Source of the DNA: Reinekea marinisedimentorum
GTDB taxonomy: Bacteria > Pseudomonadota > Gammaproteobacteria > Pseudomonadales > Natronospirillaceae
NCBI RefSeq assembly: GCF_004341165.1
Contig: NZ_SLZR01000006.1
Span: forward strand, 124,001-188,000
DNA length: 64,000 nt
Direction of reading: 5' to 3'
Positions 18,582 to 28,890 of this stretch are shown piece after piece (within the stretch, counting starts at the first letter, position 1; each line of letters opens with the position of its first letter). Below the pieces are notes generated by a model. It was not told the origin of the DNA. It did not search any database and saw nothing but the letters and a program-made list of their open reading frames with translations. A program made the translations under genes and the position numbers.

Positions 18582-20290
18582 TCCGTTGCTTCTCCAAACA
18601 GCCGCTTCAGATAGTCAATGTAGTGACTGCCCGGATAGTCCTGTTCGATGTCGGTCAGCAGGCCGCGGGCTTCCTGTGTGCGGTTCAGCTTCCAGAGTAC
18701 CTCGGCAACGTGGGCGGCAATTTCATCGTTCTGGAATTGGGCATAAGCCTTTTGCAGCCAGACTAATGCTTCTTCCAGTTCGCCCAGGCGGTACAGGACC
18801 CAGCCTTTCGAGTCCTGAAAGGCGGGGTTTTCGTTGTCTTCGGAAAGGGCTCTATTGATGTAGTCGTGAGCAACATCGAGGTTTTTACTCAGGTCTGCCC
18901 AGGTGTAGCCCAGCGCATTCAGGGCGTTCACGTTACTGGGGTCGAGATCCAAAATATGCAGCAGGTTTTGCTCCATAACCATAGCGCGCTCAGTGCCAGC
19001 AGCCATCATGGCCTGATCGTAAAGCAGCGGGATGTTATCGGGGAAGCGCTGCACGCCATCTTCCAGGGCTTGCCAGGCAAATTCAGGTTGCTCAGTGAGC
19101 TGGAAGTAATTGCTTTGAAAGCGCCAGTAGGTTGGCTCGCGGGGGGCATCTATTTGTTTCGCGCGCTCTATGGCGGCCAGGATGTCCGCCTGGTCTTCGA
19201 TGTTGCCGAGTGAGACCCATTCGGCGATGCCGGAAATCAGGTAAGGGGCCTGCTCGATTTGACTGAAGTGACTGGCGGCGGATTCGGGTTGGGCATTGGC
19301 AACATCGATGCGGCCCAGAAAATAGTGCGCTTCATCGTTAAACTCGCTGTGCGATAACAGCCGAGAGTAAAGAGCATTGGCGGTATCGTACTGTTGCTGA
19401 TCAAACGCGGCGCGCGCATAGGTGCGGGCAATTATCGGGTCAGTCGGGAATTGGGTGTGCAGTTTTGCTAGTGCGCTGATGTCAGCAGGGTAATACTGGT
19501 AGATGAATCGTGCCTGTAAAATAGCCACCTGACGATTTTGCGGATAGTCTGATCGAATCATCTCGATTTGCTGTTTTGCTTCATCGATCTGGTTTAAATC
19601 CTGAAGAAGCTGAAATCTGTACAGAGATGCTTCCAGCGTTGGTTCGATATCCAACGCGGTATCGGTCAGGGCCAGGGCGTCTTCCGAATCACTGTAAATT
19701 AACCGTGCGCTCAGATAGAAGAGGCTGGCATTTTCAGGGTAGTGCTGCTGCAGGGCTTCGAGGTTGTTGTTGAAGCTCATGCGCTGGTCGGCGTCTATTT
19801 CACTGAAGGCGGCCAACAGCAGCGTTGTTTCTGCTTCCGGATTAATACTCAGCCATTTACTCAGAGCTGCGCTGCTTTCATCAAGCCGGCCGGTTGCCAG
19901 TGCTGATAATGACAGGGCGCTGACGGCCGTTTCATCATTGGGGCGTAAGGTGTTCCACTTACTGGCAGAGATGTAAGCTTCTTCGTAGTTTTCAATCGCC
20001 TGGTTCAGCACAACGCTGCGCTGTAGTGCCTGAACATCGTTGTAGTCTTTGCCCAGCTGGCTGTAAAGCGCGGCTGCAGCACCGAGTTCCTGGCGGTTAG
20101 TGGCTATTTCAGCGAGTAACAGCTGAAACAGGTTTTCCCCACTGAGCTGTTCAACCGGGGGTTCTGAGCGTGCTGTAGATTCAGTGGTATTTTCAGTCAG
20201 GGAGCGACTATCGGACGTTGTTGCGCAAGAAGTAAAAAACACAGAGACCGCAAGTAATTGCAGTGAAGAAATAAAACGTTTAGGAAGCAT
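18578..20290 (-). CDS. TPR-repeat lipoprotein
   Basis: The 570-residue protein starts at the ATG at 20290 (AGG upstream); an upstream TTG at 20305 is less likely. The signal ends in a lipobox FTSC with C22. The remainder is made of tandem TPR-like helix pairs, clearest at about 430-560 (for example LNALGYTWADLS and DSKGWVLYRLGELEEA). Such proteins are scaffolds at the outer membrane. It overlaps lolB by 4 bp and diverges from hemA, a common arrangement in Pseudomonas-type genomes. The specific partner is unknown. Confidence 0.85.
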   Translation of the reverse strand: MLPKRFISSLQLLAVSVFFTSCATTSDSRSLTENTTESTARSEPPVEQLSGENLFQLLLAEIATNRQELGAAAALYSQLGKDYNDVQALQRSVVLNQAIENYEEAYISASKWNTLRPNDETAVSALSLSALATGRLDESSAALSKWLSINPEAETTLLLAAFSEIDADQRMSFNNNLEALQQHYPENASLFYLSARLIYSDSEDALALTDTALDIEPTLEASLYRFQLLQDLNQIDEAKQQIEMIRSDYPQNRQVAILQARFIYQYYPADISALAKLHTQFPTDPIIARTYARAAFDQQQYDTANALYSRLLSHSEFNDEAHYFLGRIDVANAQPESAASHFSQIEQAPYLISGIAEWVSLGNIEDQADILAAIERAKQIDAPREPTYWRFQSNYFQLTEQPEFAWQALEDGVQRFPDNIPLLYDQAMMAAGTERAMVMEQNLLHILDLDPSNVNALNALGYTWADLSKNLDVAHDYINRALSEDNENPAFQDSKGWVLYRLGELEEALVWLQKAYAQFQNDEIAAHVAEVLWKLNRTQEARGLLTDIEQDYPGSHYIDYLKRLFGEATE

Positions 20291-20346
20291 AAAGTACCTG
20301 TTCAACCGGCGTTCGTGTTTATTAAAACTGGGTCGAATCTAATGAT

Positions 20347-20374
20347 TTGATTGGATATTAGCATAGCCTATATC
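20347..20374 (+). promoter_or_regulatory. Possible sigma-70 promoter for hemA
   Basis: TTGATT at 20347-20352 and TATATC at 20369-20374 are separated by 16 bp, about 65 bp upstream of the hemA start, in the divergent hemA/TPR gene region. The match is partial and only suggestive. Confidence 0.3.
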
Positions 20375-20437
20375 GCCCTTTTTCAGCAAAGTCGTTAGAA
20401 TACCGCGTTTTTACAAACTCGAGAGTTCACGTTTGGC

Positions 20438-21697
20438 ATGTCATTAGTTGCCATAGGCATCAATCATAATACAGCTCCGGTAGCTATTCGGGAGAAGGTC
20501 AGCTTTTCACCGGAAGCTATGTCTGAGTCGCTGTTAGCAATACAGTCTTTGCCGGGAATTAATGAGGTTGTCATTCTCTCAACCTGCAATAGGTCGGAAC
20601 TTTATTGTGACGTCGAGCTGCCTGCTGAGGCCGTTGAAACCCTGACGCAATGGCTGGCGAATCGGCACAGCGTGGATGATAAGCAGCTGGCAAGCTGCCT
20701 GTATGTTCAAAAAGACAGTGACGCTGTTTCCCATGTCAGCAGGGTGGCATCCGGGCTCGACAGCATGGTTCTCGGTGAGCCTCAAATACTGGGGCAGTTA
20801 AAGTCTGCCTATGCGGTAGCGCGCGAGTACGAAACCGTGGGCCCTATGCTGAACTATCTGTTCCAGCACAGCTTTAAGGCGGCCAAGAAGGTTCGAACTG
20901 AGACGGCGATCGGTGAAAATGCCGTCAGTGTTGCTTACGCCGCGGTTAGTCTCTCCACGCGTATTTTTACCGACTTGAAAGAGTGCCGGGCGTTGCTGGT
21001 GGGCGCTGGCGAAACCATCGATCTGGTTGCCCGGCATTTACGCGATAAGGGGGTGCATCAGATTACTGTTGCAAACAGAACCCTCGCCCGGGCAGAAGTG
21101 CTGGCTGAGCAATTTGATGCTAAGGCCTGTTTGCTGGCCGATATACCGGACGAGCTGCCGAAAGCGGATATCGTCATTACCTCAACGGCCAGCCAGCTGC
21201 CATTAATTGGCAAGGGGATGGTTGAGCGTGCGTTAAAACTCAGAAAGTATAAGCCTGTTTTTATGGTCGATATTGCCGTACCCCGCGATATTGAATCAGA
21301 GGTTTCCAGGCTGCGTGATGTCTTTCTGTATACGGTGGATGACCTGAAAGATGTGATTGAAGGTAATCGCCGGTCGCGGGAAAAGGCTGCTGTTCAGGCG
21401 CATGAGATTATCGGTCAGCTGACTGAAGAATTCATGAAGGGTATCAATGTTCGTGGTGCCGGCAGTGTTATTAAGAGTATTCGTAATCAGGCTAATGAAA
21501 TAAAGCAGGCAGAGCTTGCACGCGCGGAGCGGGCACTCGCCGCCGGAGCCGACCCTTCACAGGTTATCGCTCAACTGGCTCATAACATTACCAACAAACT
21601 GATGCATAACCCGACTGTGGCGTTAAGAGACGCGCATGAAAATGGCCAGCCCGATGCCGGCGAATGGGCGCAGCGGCTGTTTGATATTAAAAAATAA
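20438..21697 (+). CDS. hemA: Glutamyl-tRNA reductase
   Basis: The 419-residue enzyme reduces glutamyl-tRNA to glutamate-1-semialdehyde, the first step of C5 heme synthesis. The catalytic C50 lies in STCNRSE, and the N-terminal GINHNTAP motif is intact. An NADPH-binding domain follows (VGAGETIDL near residue 190), then a helical dimerisation domain. prfA and prmC follow closely, the standard order. Confidence 0.98.
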   Translation: MSLVAIGINHNTAPVAIREKVSFSPEAMSESLLAIQSLPGINEVVILSTCNRSELYCDVELPAEAVETLTQWLANRHSVDDKQLASCLYVQKDSDAVSHVSRVASGLDSMVLGEPQILGQLKSAYAVAREYETVGPMLNYLFQHSFKAAKKVRTETAIGENAVSVAYAAVSLSTRIFTDLKECRALLVGAGETIDLVARHLRDKGVHQITVANRTLARAEVLAEQFDAKACLLADIPDELPKADIVITSTASQLPLIGKGMVERALKLRKYKPVFMVDIAVPRDIESEVSRLRDVFLYTVDDLKDVIEGNRRSREKAAVQAHEIIGQLTEEFMKGINVRGAGSVIKSIRNQANEIKQAELARAERALAAGADPSQVIAQLAHNITNKLMHNPTVALRDAHENGQPDAGEWAQRLFDIKK

Positions 21698-21704
21698 GGT
21701 CAAA

Positions 21705-22790
21705 ATGAAAGAATCAATTCGTTACAAGCTAACCGAGCTTTCGGAACGCTATGAAGAAGTCGGCATGTTGCTGTCGCAGCCGGATGTAATCTCCAATCAG
21801 GATGAGTTCCGCAAATACTCGCAGGAATATGCCGAGCTGGAAGATGTCGTTAAATGTTTTGCTGAATATCAGAAAAACGAGTCTGATATTGAAGAGGCGC
21901 AACTGATGATGGAAGACTCTGACCCGGATCTTAAAGAGATGGGGAAAGAGGAATATCAGGCGGCACAGGCGCGTGCTGAAGAGCTGGATCAACAGCTGCA
22001 AATATTGCTGCTGCCCAAAGACCCGAATGACGGCAAGAACGTGTTTCTTGAAATCCGTGCGGGAACCGGCGGTGACGAAGCTGCAATTTTCTCTGGTGAT
22101 TTGCTGCGAATGTACACCCGCTATGCTGAAAAGGCAGGCTGGCGACTGGAGGTTCTGTCTGCCAATGAAGGTGAACACGGCGGCTATAAAGAGGTGATCA
22201 CCCGAGTGAGTGGCGCCAACGTCTATTCACAGCTTAAGTTTGAATCCGGTGCGCACCGCGTGCAGCGCGTGCCTGAAACCGAAAGCCAGGGCCGTATTCA
22301 CACCTCCGCCTGTACCGTGGCGGTGATGCCGGAGGCCGATGAACTGGAAGAGGTCTCGATCGATAAAAATGATCTGCGTGTTGATACGTTCCGGGCTTCG
22401 GGTGCTGGTGGTCAGCACGTTAACAAAACCGATTCGGCGATTCGCCTGACACACTTACCGACCGGTATTGTGGTTGAGTGCCAGGATGAGCGATCCCAGC
22501 ATAAGAACCGCGCCCGGGCCATGTCCCTGCTGGCGGCAAAGCTGAAAGATGCCCAGGAAAGCTCAGCCGCGAAGGAGCAGGCTGATCAACGAAAATCGCT
22601 GGTGGGCAGTGGCGACCGCTCAGAGCGGATTCGGACTTATAACTACCCTCAGGGCCGGGTTACCGATCACCGCATCAACCTGACCCTCTACAAGCTGGAG
22701 GAAGTCATGTCCGGGCAGCTGGAGCATATTATTCAGCCGCTGTTGAATGAGTATCAGGCACAGCTGTTTGCTGAGATGGGACAGGCGTGA
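21705..22790 (+). CDS. prfA: Peptide chain release factor 1
   Basis: The 361-residue factor reads UAA and UAG stop codons. GGQ is at 235-237 within [10 protein letters not shown], and the anticodon-like tripeptide occupies 190-192 as PET in RVPETESQ, where many relatives have PAT or PVT. The ATG at 21705 is preceded by AAGG and matches the family N-terminus; a longer in-frame reading from 21636 runs inside hemA and is rejected. It overlaps prmC, which methylates its GGQ glutamine. Confidence 0.98.
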   Translation: MKESIRYKLTELSERYEEVGMLLSQPDVISNQDEFRKYSQEYAELEDVVKCFAEYQKNESDIEEAQLMMEDSDPDLKEMGKEEYQAAQARAEELDQQLQILLLPKDPNDGKNVFLEIRAGTGGDEAAIFSGDLLRMYTRYAEKAGWRLEVLSANEGEHGGYKEVITRVSGANVYSQLKFESGAHRVQRVPETESQGRIHTSACTVAVMPEADELEEVSIDKNDLRVDTFRASGAGGQHVNKTDSAIRLTHLPTGIVVECQDERSQHKNRARAMSLLAAKLKDAQESSAAKEQADQRKSLVGSGDRSERIRTYNYPQGRVTDHRINLTLYKLEEVMSGQLEHIIQPLLNEYQAQLFAEMGQA

Positions 22791-23614
22791 GTCAGACTCT
22801 GGCTGCAGCGCTTTCGGCGGCACAGGCAAGTGGTCTGGATAAGTTGGATGCCGAGGTTCTCCTGGCTCATGTGCTGGAAAAGGGCCGCACCTATTTGATT
22901 GCCTGGCCGGAAAAGCAACTGACTTCCGAACAGAATGACCGCTACTCGCAACTGGTTCAGCGGCGCGCCCGTGGCGTGCCGGTTGCTTATATCACCGGTA
23001 TGCGTGAATTCTGGTCGTTGCCGATCAAAACCTCTCCGGCAACACTGATTCCGCGCCCGGATACCGAAGTGCTGGTAGAAACGGTGCTGGAAAAGCAGAA
23101 TGAAAGGCCGCTGAGCTGTCTTGATTTGGGGGCAGGTACCGGTGCCATTGCGTTGGCATTAAAATCGGAAAGGCCTTCCTGGTCGATCATGGGGATTGAC
23201 TGTATTGATGAGGCCATTGAGCTGGCCAGCGCGAATGCGCGGAATCTGTCACTGAACGTTCAGTTTACTAAGGGTAACTGGTGCGCCGGCGTTCCCGGCA
23301 GCTCGCTGGATATCATCGTCAGCAACCCGCCTTACATAGATTCAGAAGACCCTCACCTGGAGCAGGGTGATGTGCGTTTTGAGCCGAGCAGTGCGCTGGT
23401 CGCCCCGCAGAGCGGTTTTGCGGATATCGAACTGATTGCCACTCAGGCTACTCGCTGCCTGAAGCCCGGGGGATGGTTGTTCCTGGAACATGGCTGGCAG
23501 CAGGCTGAAAGGGTTCGGTCAATTCTCAGTGATAGTGGTTTTGCTGAGGTAGATTCCCGTTGCGATTACGGCGGCAACGAGCGGGTCACCTTCGGCTGCT
23601 TAAAAAACCAGTAG
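22787..23614 (+). CDS. prmC: Release factor glutamine methyltransferase
   Basis: The 275-residue protein methylates the GGQ glutamine of release factors with S-adenosylmethionine. The SAM site is DLGAGTGA (113-120) and the catalytic NPPY is at 180-183. It starts with a GTG overlapping the prfA stop by 4 bp. Its 3' end overlaps the convergent MaoC-type gene by 15 bp. Confidence 0.97.
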   Translation: MSQTLAAALSAAQASGLDKLDAEVLLAHVLEKGRTYLIAWPEKQLTSEQNDRYSQLVQRRARGVPVAYITGMREFWSLPIKTSPATLIPRPDTEVLVETVLEKQNERPLSCLDLGAGTGAIALALKSERPSWSIMGIDCIDEAIELASANARNLSLNVQFTKGNWCAGVPGSSLDIIVSNPPYIDSEDPHLEQGDVRFEPSSALVAPQSGFADIELIATQATRCLKPGGWLFLEHGWQQAERVRSILSDSGFAEVDSRCDYGGNERVTFGCLKNQ

Positions 23615-24292
23615 TACCACGGTTTGTGCAATACAGGCAGGTCGTCGGCAACCTTCAATTTCAACAGTAATCTCTTCGGTCACTTCCAGCCCGCGTTTAA
23701 CGCGCTGTACTTCTATGACTTTCTTGGAGCCGCGTAGCCGAGAACCGGCTTTTACCGGGTAAGGGTAGCGCACTCTGTTTAAGCCGAGGTTAACCACCAT
23801 TTTCGCTCCGGAGAAAGCATTAACCTCCGGGTTGGTGATGTTCATCAGCCTCGGTATCAGCGATAAGGTCAAAAATCCATGAGCCACCGTTGTACGGAAA
23901 GGAGATTCAATGGCCGCGCGTTCCGGGTCGGTATGAATCCATTGCTCGTCTTCGGTTACTGCCGCAAACTGATTAATACGCTCCTGTGTCACTTCAATCC
24001 ACTCACCGGTGTAGGTGACCTCATTCAGCGTGTCGGTCAGTTGCAGGTATATCTTATGAGCAGGGGAGTTGGTGTCATGGTCCCAGTACTGGTCATTGGT
24101 ATGCTCAGGCTTGAATGTCGTAACTTCCTTGACCTCAGCGTCGGCTGCCCAATTGAACCAGTGGCTGCTTTTGGCATTGTTCATAGCACCAATTAAATAC
24201 TGACGAACCTGCGGATTAAGGCGATCCATCAATTCACCGGGGTGCCTCGTTATTTGATCACTTTTTTCTCTAATCAGATCGATAACTTTCAT
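23600..24292 (-). CDS. MaoC-like hydratase with N-terminal extension
   Basis: The 230-residue protein has a hotdog-fold hydratase domain from about residue 90. The hydratase-2 type segment is VTEDEQWIHTD, which gives the expected acidic residue and histidine, followed by VAHGFLTLSL. Such enzymes hydrate trans-2-enoyl-CoA. The first 90 residues form a separate mostly helical extension that I cannot assign. The gene is alone and convergent with prmC, with a 15-bp overlap at the stops. Confidence 0.8.
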   Translation of the reverse strand: MKVIDLIREKSDQITRHPGELMDRLNPQVRQYLIGAMNNAKSSHWFNWAADAEVKEVTTFKPEHTNDQYWDHDTNSPAHKIYLQLTDTLNEVTYTGEWIEVTQERINQFAAVTEDEQWIHTDPERAAIESPFRTTVAHGFLTLSLIPRLMNITNPEVNAFSGAKMVVNLGLNRVRYPYPVKAGSRLRGSKKVIEVQRVKRGLEVTEEITVEIEGCRRPACIAQTVVLLVF

Positions 24293-24784
24293 CTGGTTTG
24301 CCGGTGCTCCGCTGGTGTTGCTGCTGTTAAGTTAAGTGGCTGCTATCAAAGTTTATTATATTGGCTATATAGACAGCTTTATATGGCATGGAAATTAATA
24401 TACGAGTGTCTTTCTTGATTGCCTGAATTGCTGAAGACCTTTATAAATCATATGCTTGGCGATTGTTTCTTTTAAGGCAATAGTCTTAGTTTAAATAGTT
24501 GAAGGTTTCGGGTGTTATTTTCCATGAATATTGCACAGTTTATCCCTTCGTTGTTGCTAATCTTCTGACTGAAGGCTGCATCGGTGTTATTGATGTGCTG
24601 ATCAATAATCGATCGCATTTAGCTTAATTTGGACGAATGTCAAATAATCAGACAAATTAACTTCCCATTCTTTTGTAAATTCAATATGGTTTTTACTGCC
24701 AGAGCGAATTAACAATAAAATTGATATTTTTTAGGAGTAGTGCGTTTTTCGGCTGCTGCTTACTGTTGAGGGGCAATTTTTAAA
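24293..24784. other. 492-bp intergenic region, divergent promoters
   Basis: AT-rich spacer between the MaoC-type gene and the HAD-like gene, which point away from each other. It holds an 8-bp inverted repeat at 24587-24608 (listed separately). I see no open frame of note, tRNA or terminator. It is long enough for a small RNA, but I see no clear one. Confidence 0.6.
24587..24608. promoter_or_regulatory. Inverted repeat, possible regulator site
   Basis: TTATTGAT and ATCAATAA are exact reverse complements separated by GTGCTG, about 180 bp before the HAD-like gene. The core TTGAT/ATCAA resembles an FNR/ANR half-site pair, but the spacer is 6 rather than 4 bp, so that assignment is not supported. 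Confidence 0.35.
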
Positions 24785-25420
24785 ATGCAGGTTTTAGTAT
24801 TTGATTTGGATACAGCGTTGTGTCCGACAAGTACTATGGATGGTATGGCTATGGCCAGCGCTATAAAGGATGTAGCAGATTGTCAGATTGCACCTGAATC
24901 CGTAATGTCATTACAGGATTGGAAATCTATTTGGTATCGCGCAGTAAAGCGTGTTGCTACAAAGCGTGAGCTCATCGAGCTGAGGCAGCGTTTCAGCTTT
25001 CATTTAAAGCGTCAGTTTTTAATTCGGCCGAGCGTCGTTCTCGGAAATTACCCCCTCATTCATCAGGTTAATAAACTGCAGGGCCATAAGAACATGGTTG
25101 TGTGCCTGGTCTCGGCAACCTGTCCGGCAGCCGTTGACATCAAGGCGCGTTCAGTAGGCCTGATGTGTCAGCAGATTCCGGTTGTTACTGGTCAAGACGC
25201 TGAAAGCCCAGAGGCTTTGTTAACGCTGGCGCAGGCTCGGGTTATGCGCAGCTATGGTCTTGATCTGAAAGGTGGTCATCTGATCGCCGGTGAAGGCTGG
25301 CAAAAAGCATCCGCACTGCTGCAGATGCACCATTGTTTGCCGGATGATTTTCTGAAAGAGGACTCTTACTCGGTTAAGCAGATTCAGCCGGAAGATCGCT
25401 TTACCGGCAATTACCACTGA
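24785..25420 (+). CDS. HAD-like protein with degenerate motifs
   Basis: The 211-residue protein starts like an HAD hydrolase: VFDLDTALCP with D7 and D9, but the conserved threonine/valine after DxDx is alanine. Motif II could be S110 in CLVSATCP. Where the acidic motif IV normally reads GDxxxD, the sequence is IAGEGWQK, leaving one glutamate (E170). This is a pyrimidine-nucleotidase-like layout with weakened chemistry, so it may be a pseudo-enzyme or have a divergent substrate. AGGGG lies upstream of the ATG. A strong terminator follows. It is a single gene with a long leader region. Confidence 0.6.
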   Translation: MQVLVFDLDTALCPTSTMDGMAMASAIKDVADCQIAPESVMSLQDWKSIWYRAVKRVATKRELIELRQRFSFHLKRQFLIRPSVVLGNYPLIHQVNKLQGHKNMVVCLVSATCPAAVDIKARSVGLMCQQIPVVTGQDAESPEALLTLAQARVMRSYGLDLKGGHLIAGEGWQKASALLQMHHCLPDDFLKEDSYSVKQIQPEDRFTGNYH

Positions 25421-25477
25421 TAGCAGAATGCCCCTCGTGAAGAGGTCTTGGCATTGGATTTTGCGGGTATTGAAACG

Positions 25478-25511
25478 AAAAAGGCCAGCCCTAACCGGGC
25501 TGGCCTTTTTT
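25478..25511. terminator. Strong bidirectional terminator
   Basis: AAAAAGGCCAGCCC and GGGCTGGCCTTTTT form a perfect 14-bp stem with a 5-nt loop and T-runs on both strands. It ends both the HAD-like gene (plus) and pta (minus). Confidence 0.93.
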
Positions 25512-25533
25512 ATGCCGTCGCTACTAGGGGCGA

Positions 25534-27690
25534 TTAGGCATTTTTCATTTGTGCAGCCTGGATCGCTGTCAGGGCAATGGTGTAGACAATGTCTTCAACC
25601 AGTGCACCACGAGACAGATCGTTAACCGGCTTGCGCAGGCCCTGAAGCATAGGGCCGATGCTCACTACGTTGGCACTGCGCTGTACGGCTTTGTAGGTGG
25701 TGTTACCGGTGTTCAAATCCGGGAATACAAAGACGGTAGCGCGGCCAGCAACCTGGCTGTCAGGCGCTTTTGACGCTGCAACAGAAGGCGTGGACGCGGC
25801 ATCGTACTGCAGAGGGCCATCGATCAGCAGGTCTGGGCGACGTTCTTTGGCAATACGGGTTGCTTCACGAACTTTTTCAACATCGCTACCAGTGCCGGAT
25901 TGACCGGTTGAGTAACTGATCATGGCGATGCGTGGCTCAATGCCGAACGCTTTAGCAGAGTCGCCGGATTGAATTGCGATATCGGCCAGCTGTTCAGCGT
26001 TAGGATCCGGGTTGATTGCGCAGTCACCATAGACCACAGCCTGATCAGGCAGCAGCATGAAGAACACAGAGGACACCAGGCTTGCGTCCGGTCGGGTTTT
26101 AATCAGCTGCAGAGCAGGGCGAACGGTGTTGGCTGTGGTGTTGACTGCACCAGAAACCAGGCCGTCTACATCGTCCAGTGCCAGCATCATGGTGCCCAGA
26201 ACGTTACAGTCTTCCAGTTGAGCTTCTGCCATTGGCGCTGTTAGGCCTTTGTGCTTACGCAGCTCAACCATCGGTGCAATGTATTTAGCTCGGGCAACTT
26301 CAGGGTCAACAAGCTCAATGCTGTCAGGCAGAACGATATCCTGAGTCAGGGCTACGCGGCGGATTTCTTCCGGGTCACCCAGCAGAACGCACTGTGCGAT
26401 GCCTTTTTCCTGACAGATAGACGCAGCACGGATGGTGCGTGGCTCTGTGCCTTCCGGCAGAATGATTCGCTTGGCCGCAGCGCGTGCTTGTTGAACCAGC
26501 AGGTGGCGGAATGCCGGTGGTGACAGGCGGCGCTCTTCAATAACTTCAGCGCGTTCAGCCAGCCATTTAGCATTAATAGAAGCGGCAACCGCATCCATGA
26601 CGCTTTCCATGCGGTTGACGTCATTCGCAGGCACTTCGGTGTTCATTGAGTTCAGGCGCTGAGCAGAACGGAAGGTGTTCAGCTTTGATGTCATTACCGG
26701 TAAGCCGCTGGTGAAGGCTGCGTGACACAGGTTCATCACATGCGTAGGTGGCATGATGTCGCCGGTTAGGATGATGCCGGCCAAAGGTACACCGTTAAGG
26801 GCGGCCATAGAAGCGGCCAGCAGAACATCGTTACGGTCACCCGGTGTTACCACCAGTGCGCCGGCTTTTAAGGTGTGCAGCATGTTCGGCATGGTGCGGG
26901 CGCAAACGGTAATGCTTTGTACCCGGCGCTCGGCAATTTGGCCTTCATTAAAGACAGTGGCACCCAGGTGGTTAGCAACATCCAGGGTACGAGGCGCAAC
27001 CAGTAATGGGTTCCATTCAACAGCGCCTAAGCACTTGAAGCCGTCATTCTGGAATACAGGCAGGATGTTTGCGTAATCTTCTGCAGGTACAACTTCAGCC
27101 GGTTCAGCAGATGCCATGCTTGGATCTTCCTCGGCAATAACCTGCTGCTCGGATGGGTCAGGCGCGCCAACCTTGTTCAGGATGCAGCCTATGACACGAC
27201 GGTGATTAACACCACCAAACAGGCTGGCTGTCATCTTGATGCGTTCGTTTAATTGCGCTGTGCTGTCGGCATTTTTAGCTGCAACCAGAATGACGTCAGC
27301 ATCCAGTGCTTTTGCCATGTTACGGTTCAGCTCGGCGATGTAGCTTTCATCCGCTACCGGCACCAGGCCTTCAACAATCAGCACATCAGCTTCTTCCGCA
27401 GAGCTTTGAGCAATCTGGATAACGTCTTCCATCAGCGGGTCGGTGTGGCCCAGTGCCAGCTGCTGTTGTGCGTGAGCCAGTTTGATCGGTTCTGCCGGGT
27501 TCAGGCCAAGGGTGGCATTTACCAGGTGTGTGGAGCGTTCAGGTTCGTTGTCGTTGCCAAACTGCTGGGCGATTGGCTTACTGAATGCAACTCGCACACC
27601 CAGCTGGTCCAATGCGCGAACCAGGCCCAGACACACGGATGTTAAACCCGTGCCGGCACCTGTTGCAGATATAAAGTAGGTATATTTCAC
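25534..27690 (-). CDS. pta: Phosphate acetyltransferase, long form
   Basis: The 718-residue enzyme converts acetyl-CoA and phosphate to acetyl phosphate. It is the long form: an N-terminal P-loop-like domain (SATGAGTGLTS at 8-18), a DRTGG-type middle domain (about 220-340) and the catalytic PTA domain (about 390-710). It starts with GTG, with GGAG about ten bases upstream, 21 bp after ackA. Together they form the acetate overflow and acetate-use route. Confidence 0.97.
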   Translation of the reverse strand: MKYTYFISATGAGTGLTSVCLGLVRALDQLGVRVAFSKPIAQQFGNDNEPERSTHLVNATLGLNPAEPIKLAHAQQQLALGHTDPLMEDVIQIAQSSAEEADVLIVEGLVPVADESYIAELNRNMAKALDADVILVAAKNADSTAQLNERIKMTASLFGGVNHRRVIGCILNKVGAPDPSEQQVIAEEDPSMASAEPAEVVPAEDYANILPVFQNDGFKCLGAVEWNPLLVAPRTLDVANHLGATVFNEGQIAERRVQSITVCARTMPNMLHTLKAGALVVTPGDRNDVLLAASMAALNGVPLAGIILTGDIMPPTHVMNLCHAAFTSGLPVMTSKLNTFRSAQRLNSMNTEVPANDVNRMESVMDAVAASINAKWLAERAEVIEERRLSPPAFRHLLVQQARAAAKRIILPEGTEPRTIRAASICQEKGIAQCVLLGDPEEIRRVALTQDIVLPDSIELVDPEVARAKYIAPMVELRKHKGLTAPMAEAQLEDCNVLGTMMLALDDVDGLVSGAVNTTANTVRPALQLIKTRPDASLVSSVFFMLLPDQAVVYGDCAINPDPNAEQLADIAIQSGDSAKAFGIEPRIAMISYSTGQSGTGSDVEKVREATRIAKERRPDLLIDGPLQYDAASTPSVAASKAPDSQVAGRATVFVFPDLNTGNTTYKAVQRSANVVSIGPMLQGLRKPVNDLSRGALVEDIVYTIALTAIQAAQMKNA

Positions 27691-27711
27691 AGAATTAATC
27701 TCCGTAAATAA

Positions 27712-28890
27712 TTAAATCAGTGCTTGTGCTGCACGTGCGATCATCAGTTCTTCAGCGGTGTTTACAACAATAGCTTTCGGGCCATTGCCTTTAGAGATCA
27801 CACCCAGCTCGTTGCCGTTGGTTTTGTTCAGCTCTTCGTCCAGCTCAATGCCCAGAATCTTCATGGTGTTGATGATCAGTGCGCGGGTGGAGCGAGAGTT
27901 CTCGCCGATGCCGCCGGTAAAGACCAGTGCGTCAAGCTGTGGCAGGCAAGCAGCCAGGCCACCCAGTTGGCGTGCCAGGCGGAAGTGGAATACATCCAGA
28001 GCCAGTTGTGCGCGCTCGTTGCCTTCTTCAGCAGCAGCTTCAACTGAACGCATATCGTTGGAAACGCCAGAAATGCCTAACAGACCGCTCTTCTTGTTAA
28101 GAACGTTGGTAATCTCTTCAATGCTCCAGCCTTTTTGATCGTGCAGGAACTGGTGCAGACCAGGGTCTACATCACCGCTTCGGGTACCCATCAACAGGCC
28201 TTCCAGAGGCGTCATACCCATGGTTGTATCAACACATTTGCCGTTTACGACAGCAGAGCAGCTGCAACCGTTACCCAGGTGGGCAGTCAGAATGCCGTGC
28301 TTTTCACCCAGGCCCAGTCGCTTGGCAGCTTCAGAAGAAACGTATTGGTGGCTGGTACCGTGCATGCCGTAACGACGTACACCCAATTCTTCATAAAGCT
28401 CGTAAGGAACACCGTAAAGGTAGGCTTTAGGTGGCAGAGTTTGGTGGAAAGCAGTATCAAACACAGTTACCTGTGGAATTTCAGGGTACAGGCTTTCCAT
28501 GGCTTCAATGCCTGCAACCGCTGCTGGGTTATGCAGAGGTGCCAGAGGAATACACTGTTTGATTTTTTCAATAACATCGGCAGTAACCAGAACGGGGTCA
28601 CTGAAGAATTCGCCGCCGTGAACAACGCGGTGACCAATAGCGACTGGCAGAGTGTCCATCAGGCCCTGTTCAGTCAGGGTATTGATGATGACTTCCAGAG
28701 TTGATCGGTAGTCGCTTTTTTCCAGCTTCAGGTTTAATTTGCCTTCTGCTGATTTGATGGTGATTTCGCCTTCCGCAGTGTTTAAACGTTCAGCCAGGCC
28801 GCTTGCGCGCTCGGCTTCAGATGACATATCGAACAATGAAAACTTAATGGAAGAACTACCAGAATTAATTACGAGGATGTTATTGGACAT
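27712..28890 (-). CDS. ackA: Acetate kinase
   Basis: The 392-residue kinase converts acetyl phosphate and ADP to acetate and ATP, and the reverse. The phosphate-binding NSGSSSIKFSLFD motif is at the N-terminus (about 8-20), and HRVVHGG, MHGTSH and GMTPLEGL are family motifs further on. It is the first gene of ackA-pta; the 550-bp upstream region is shared with the divergent binding-protein gene. Confidence 0.98.
   Translation of the reverse strand: MSNNILVINSGSSSIKFSLFDMSSEAERASGLAERLNTAEGEITIKSAEGKLNLKLEKSDYRSTLEVIINTLTEQGLMDTLPVAIGHRVVHGGEFFSDPVLVTADVIEKIKQCIPLAPLHNPAAVAGIEAMESLYPEIPQVTVFDTAFHQTLPPKAYLYGVPYELYEELGVRRYGMHGTSHQYVSSEAAKRLGLGEKHGILTAHLGNGCSCSAVVNGKCVDTTMGMTPLEGLLMGTRSGDVDPGLHQFLHDQKGWSIEEITNVLNKKSGLLGISGVSNDMRSVEAAAEEGNERAQLALDVFHFRLARQLGGLAACLPQLDALVFTGGIGENSRSTRALIINTMKILGIELDEELNKTNGNELGVISKGNGPKAIVVNTAEELMIARAAQALI

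Noticed and set aside
24587-24608. FNR/ANR box
   Set aside because: The half-sites fit TTGAT/ATCAA, but the spacer is 6 bp instead of 4.
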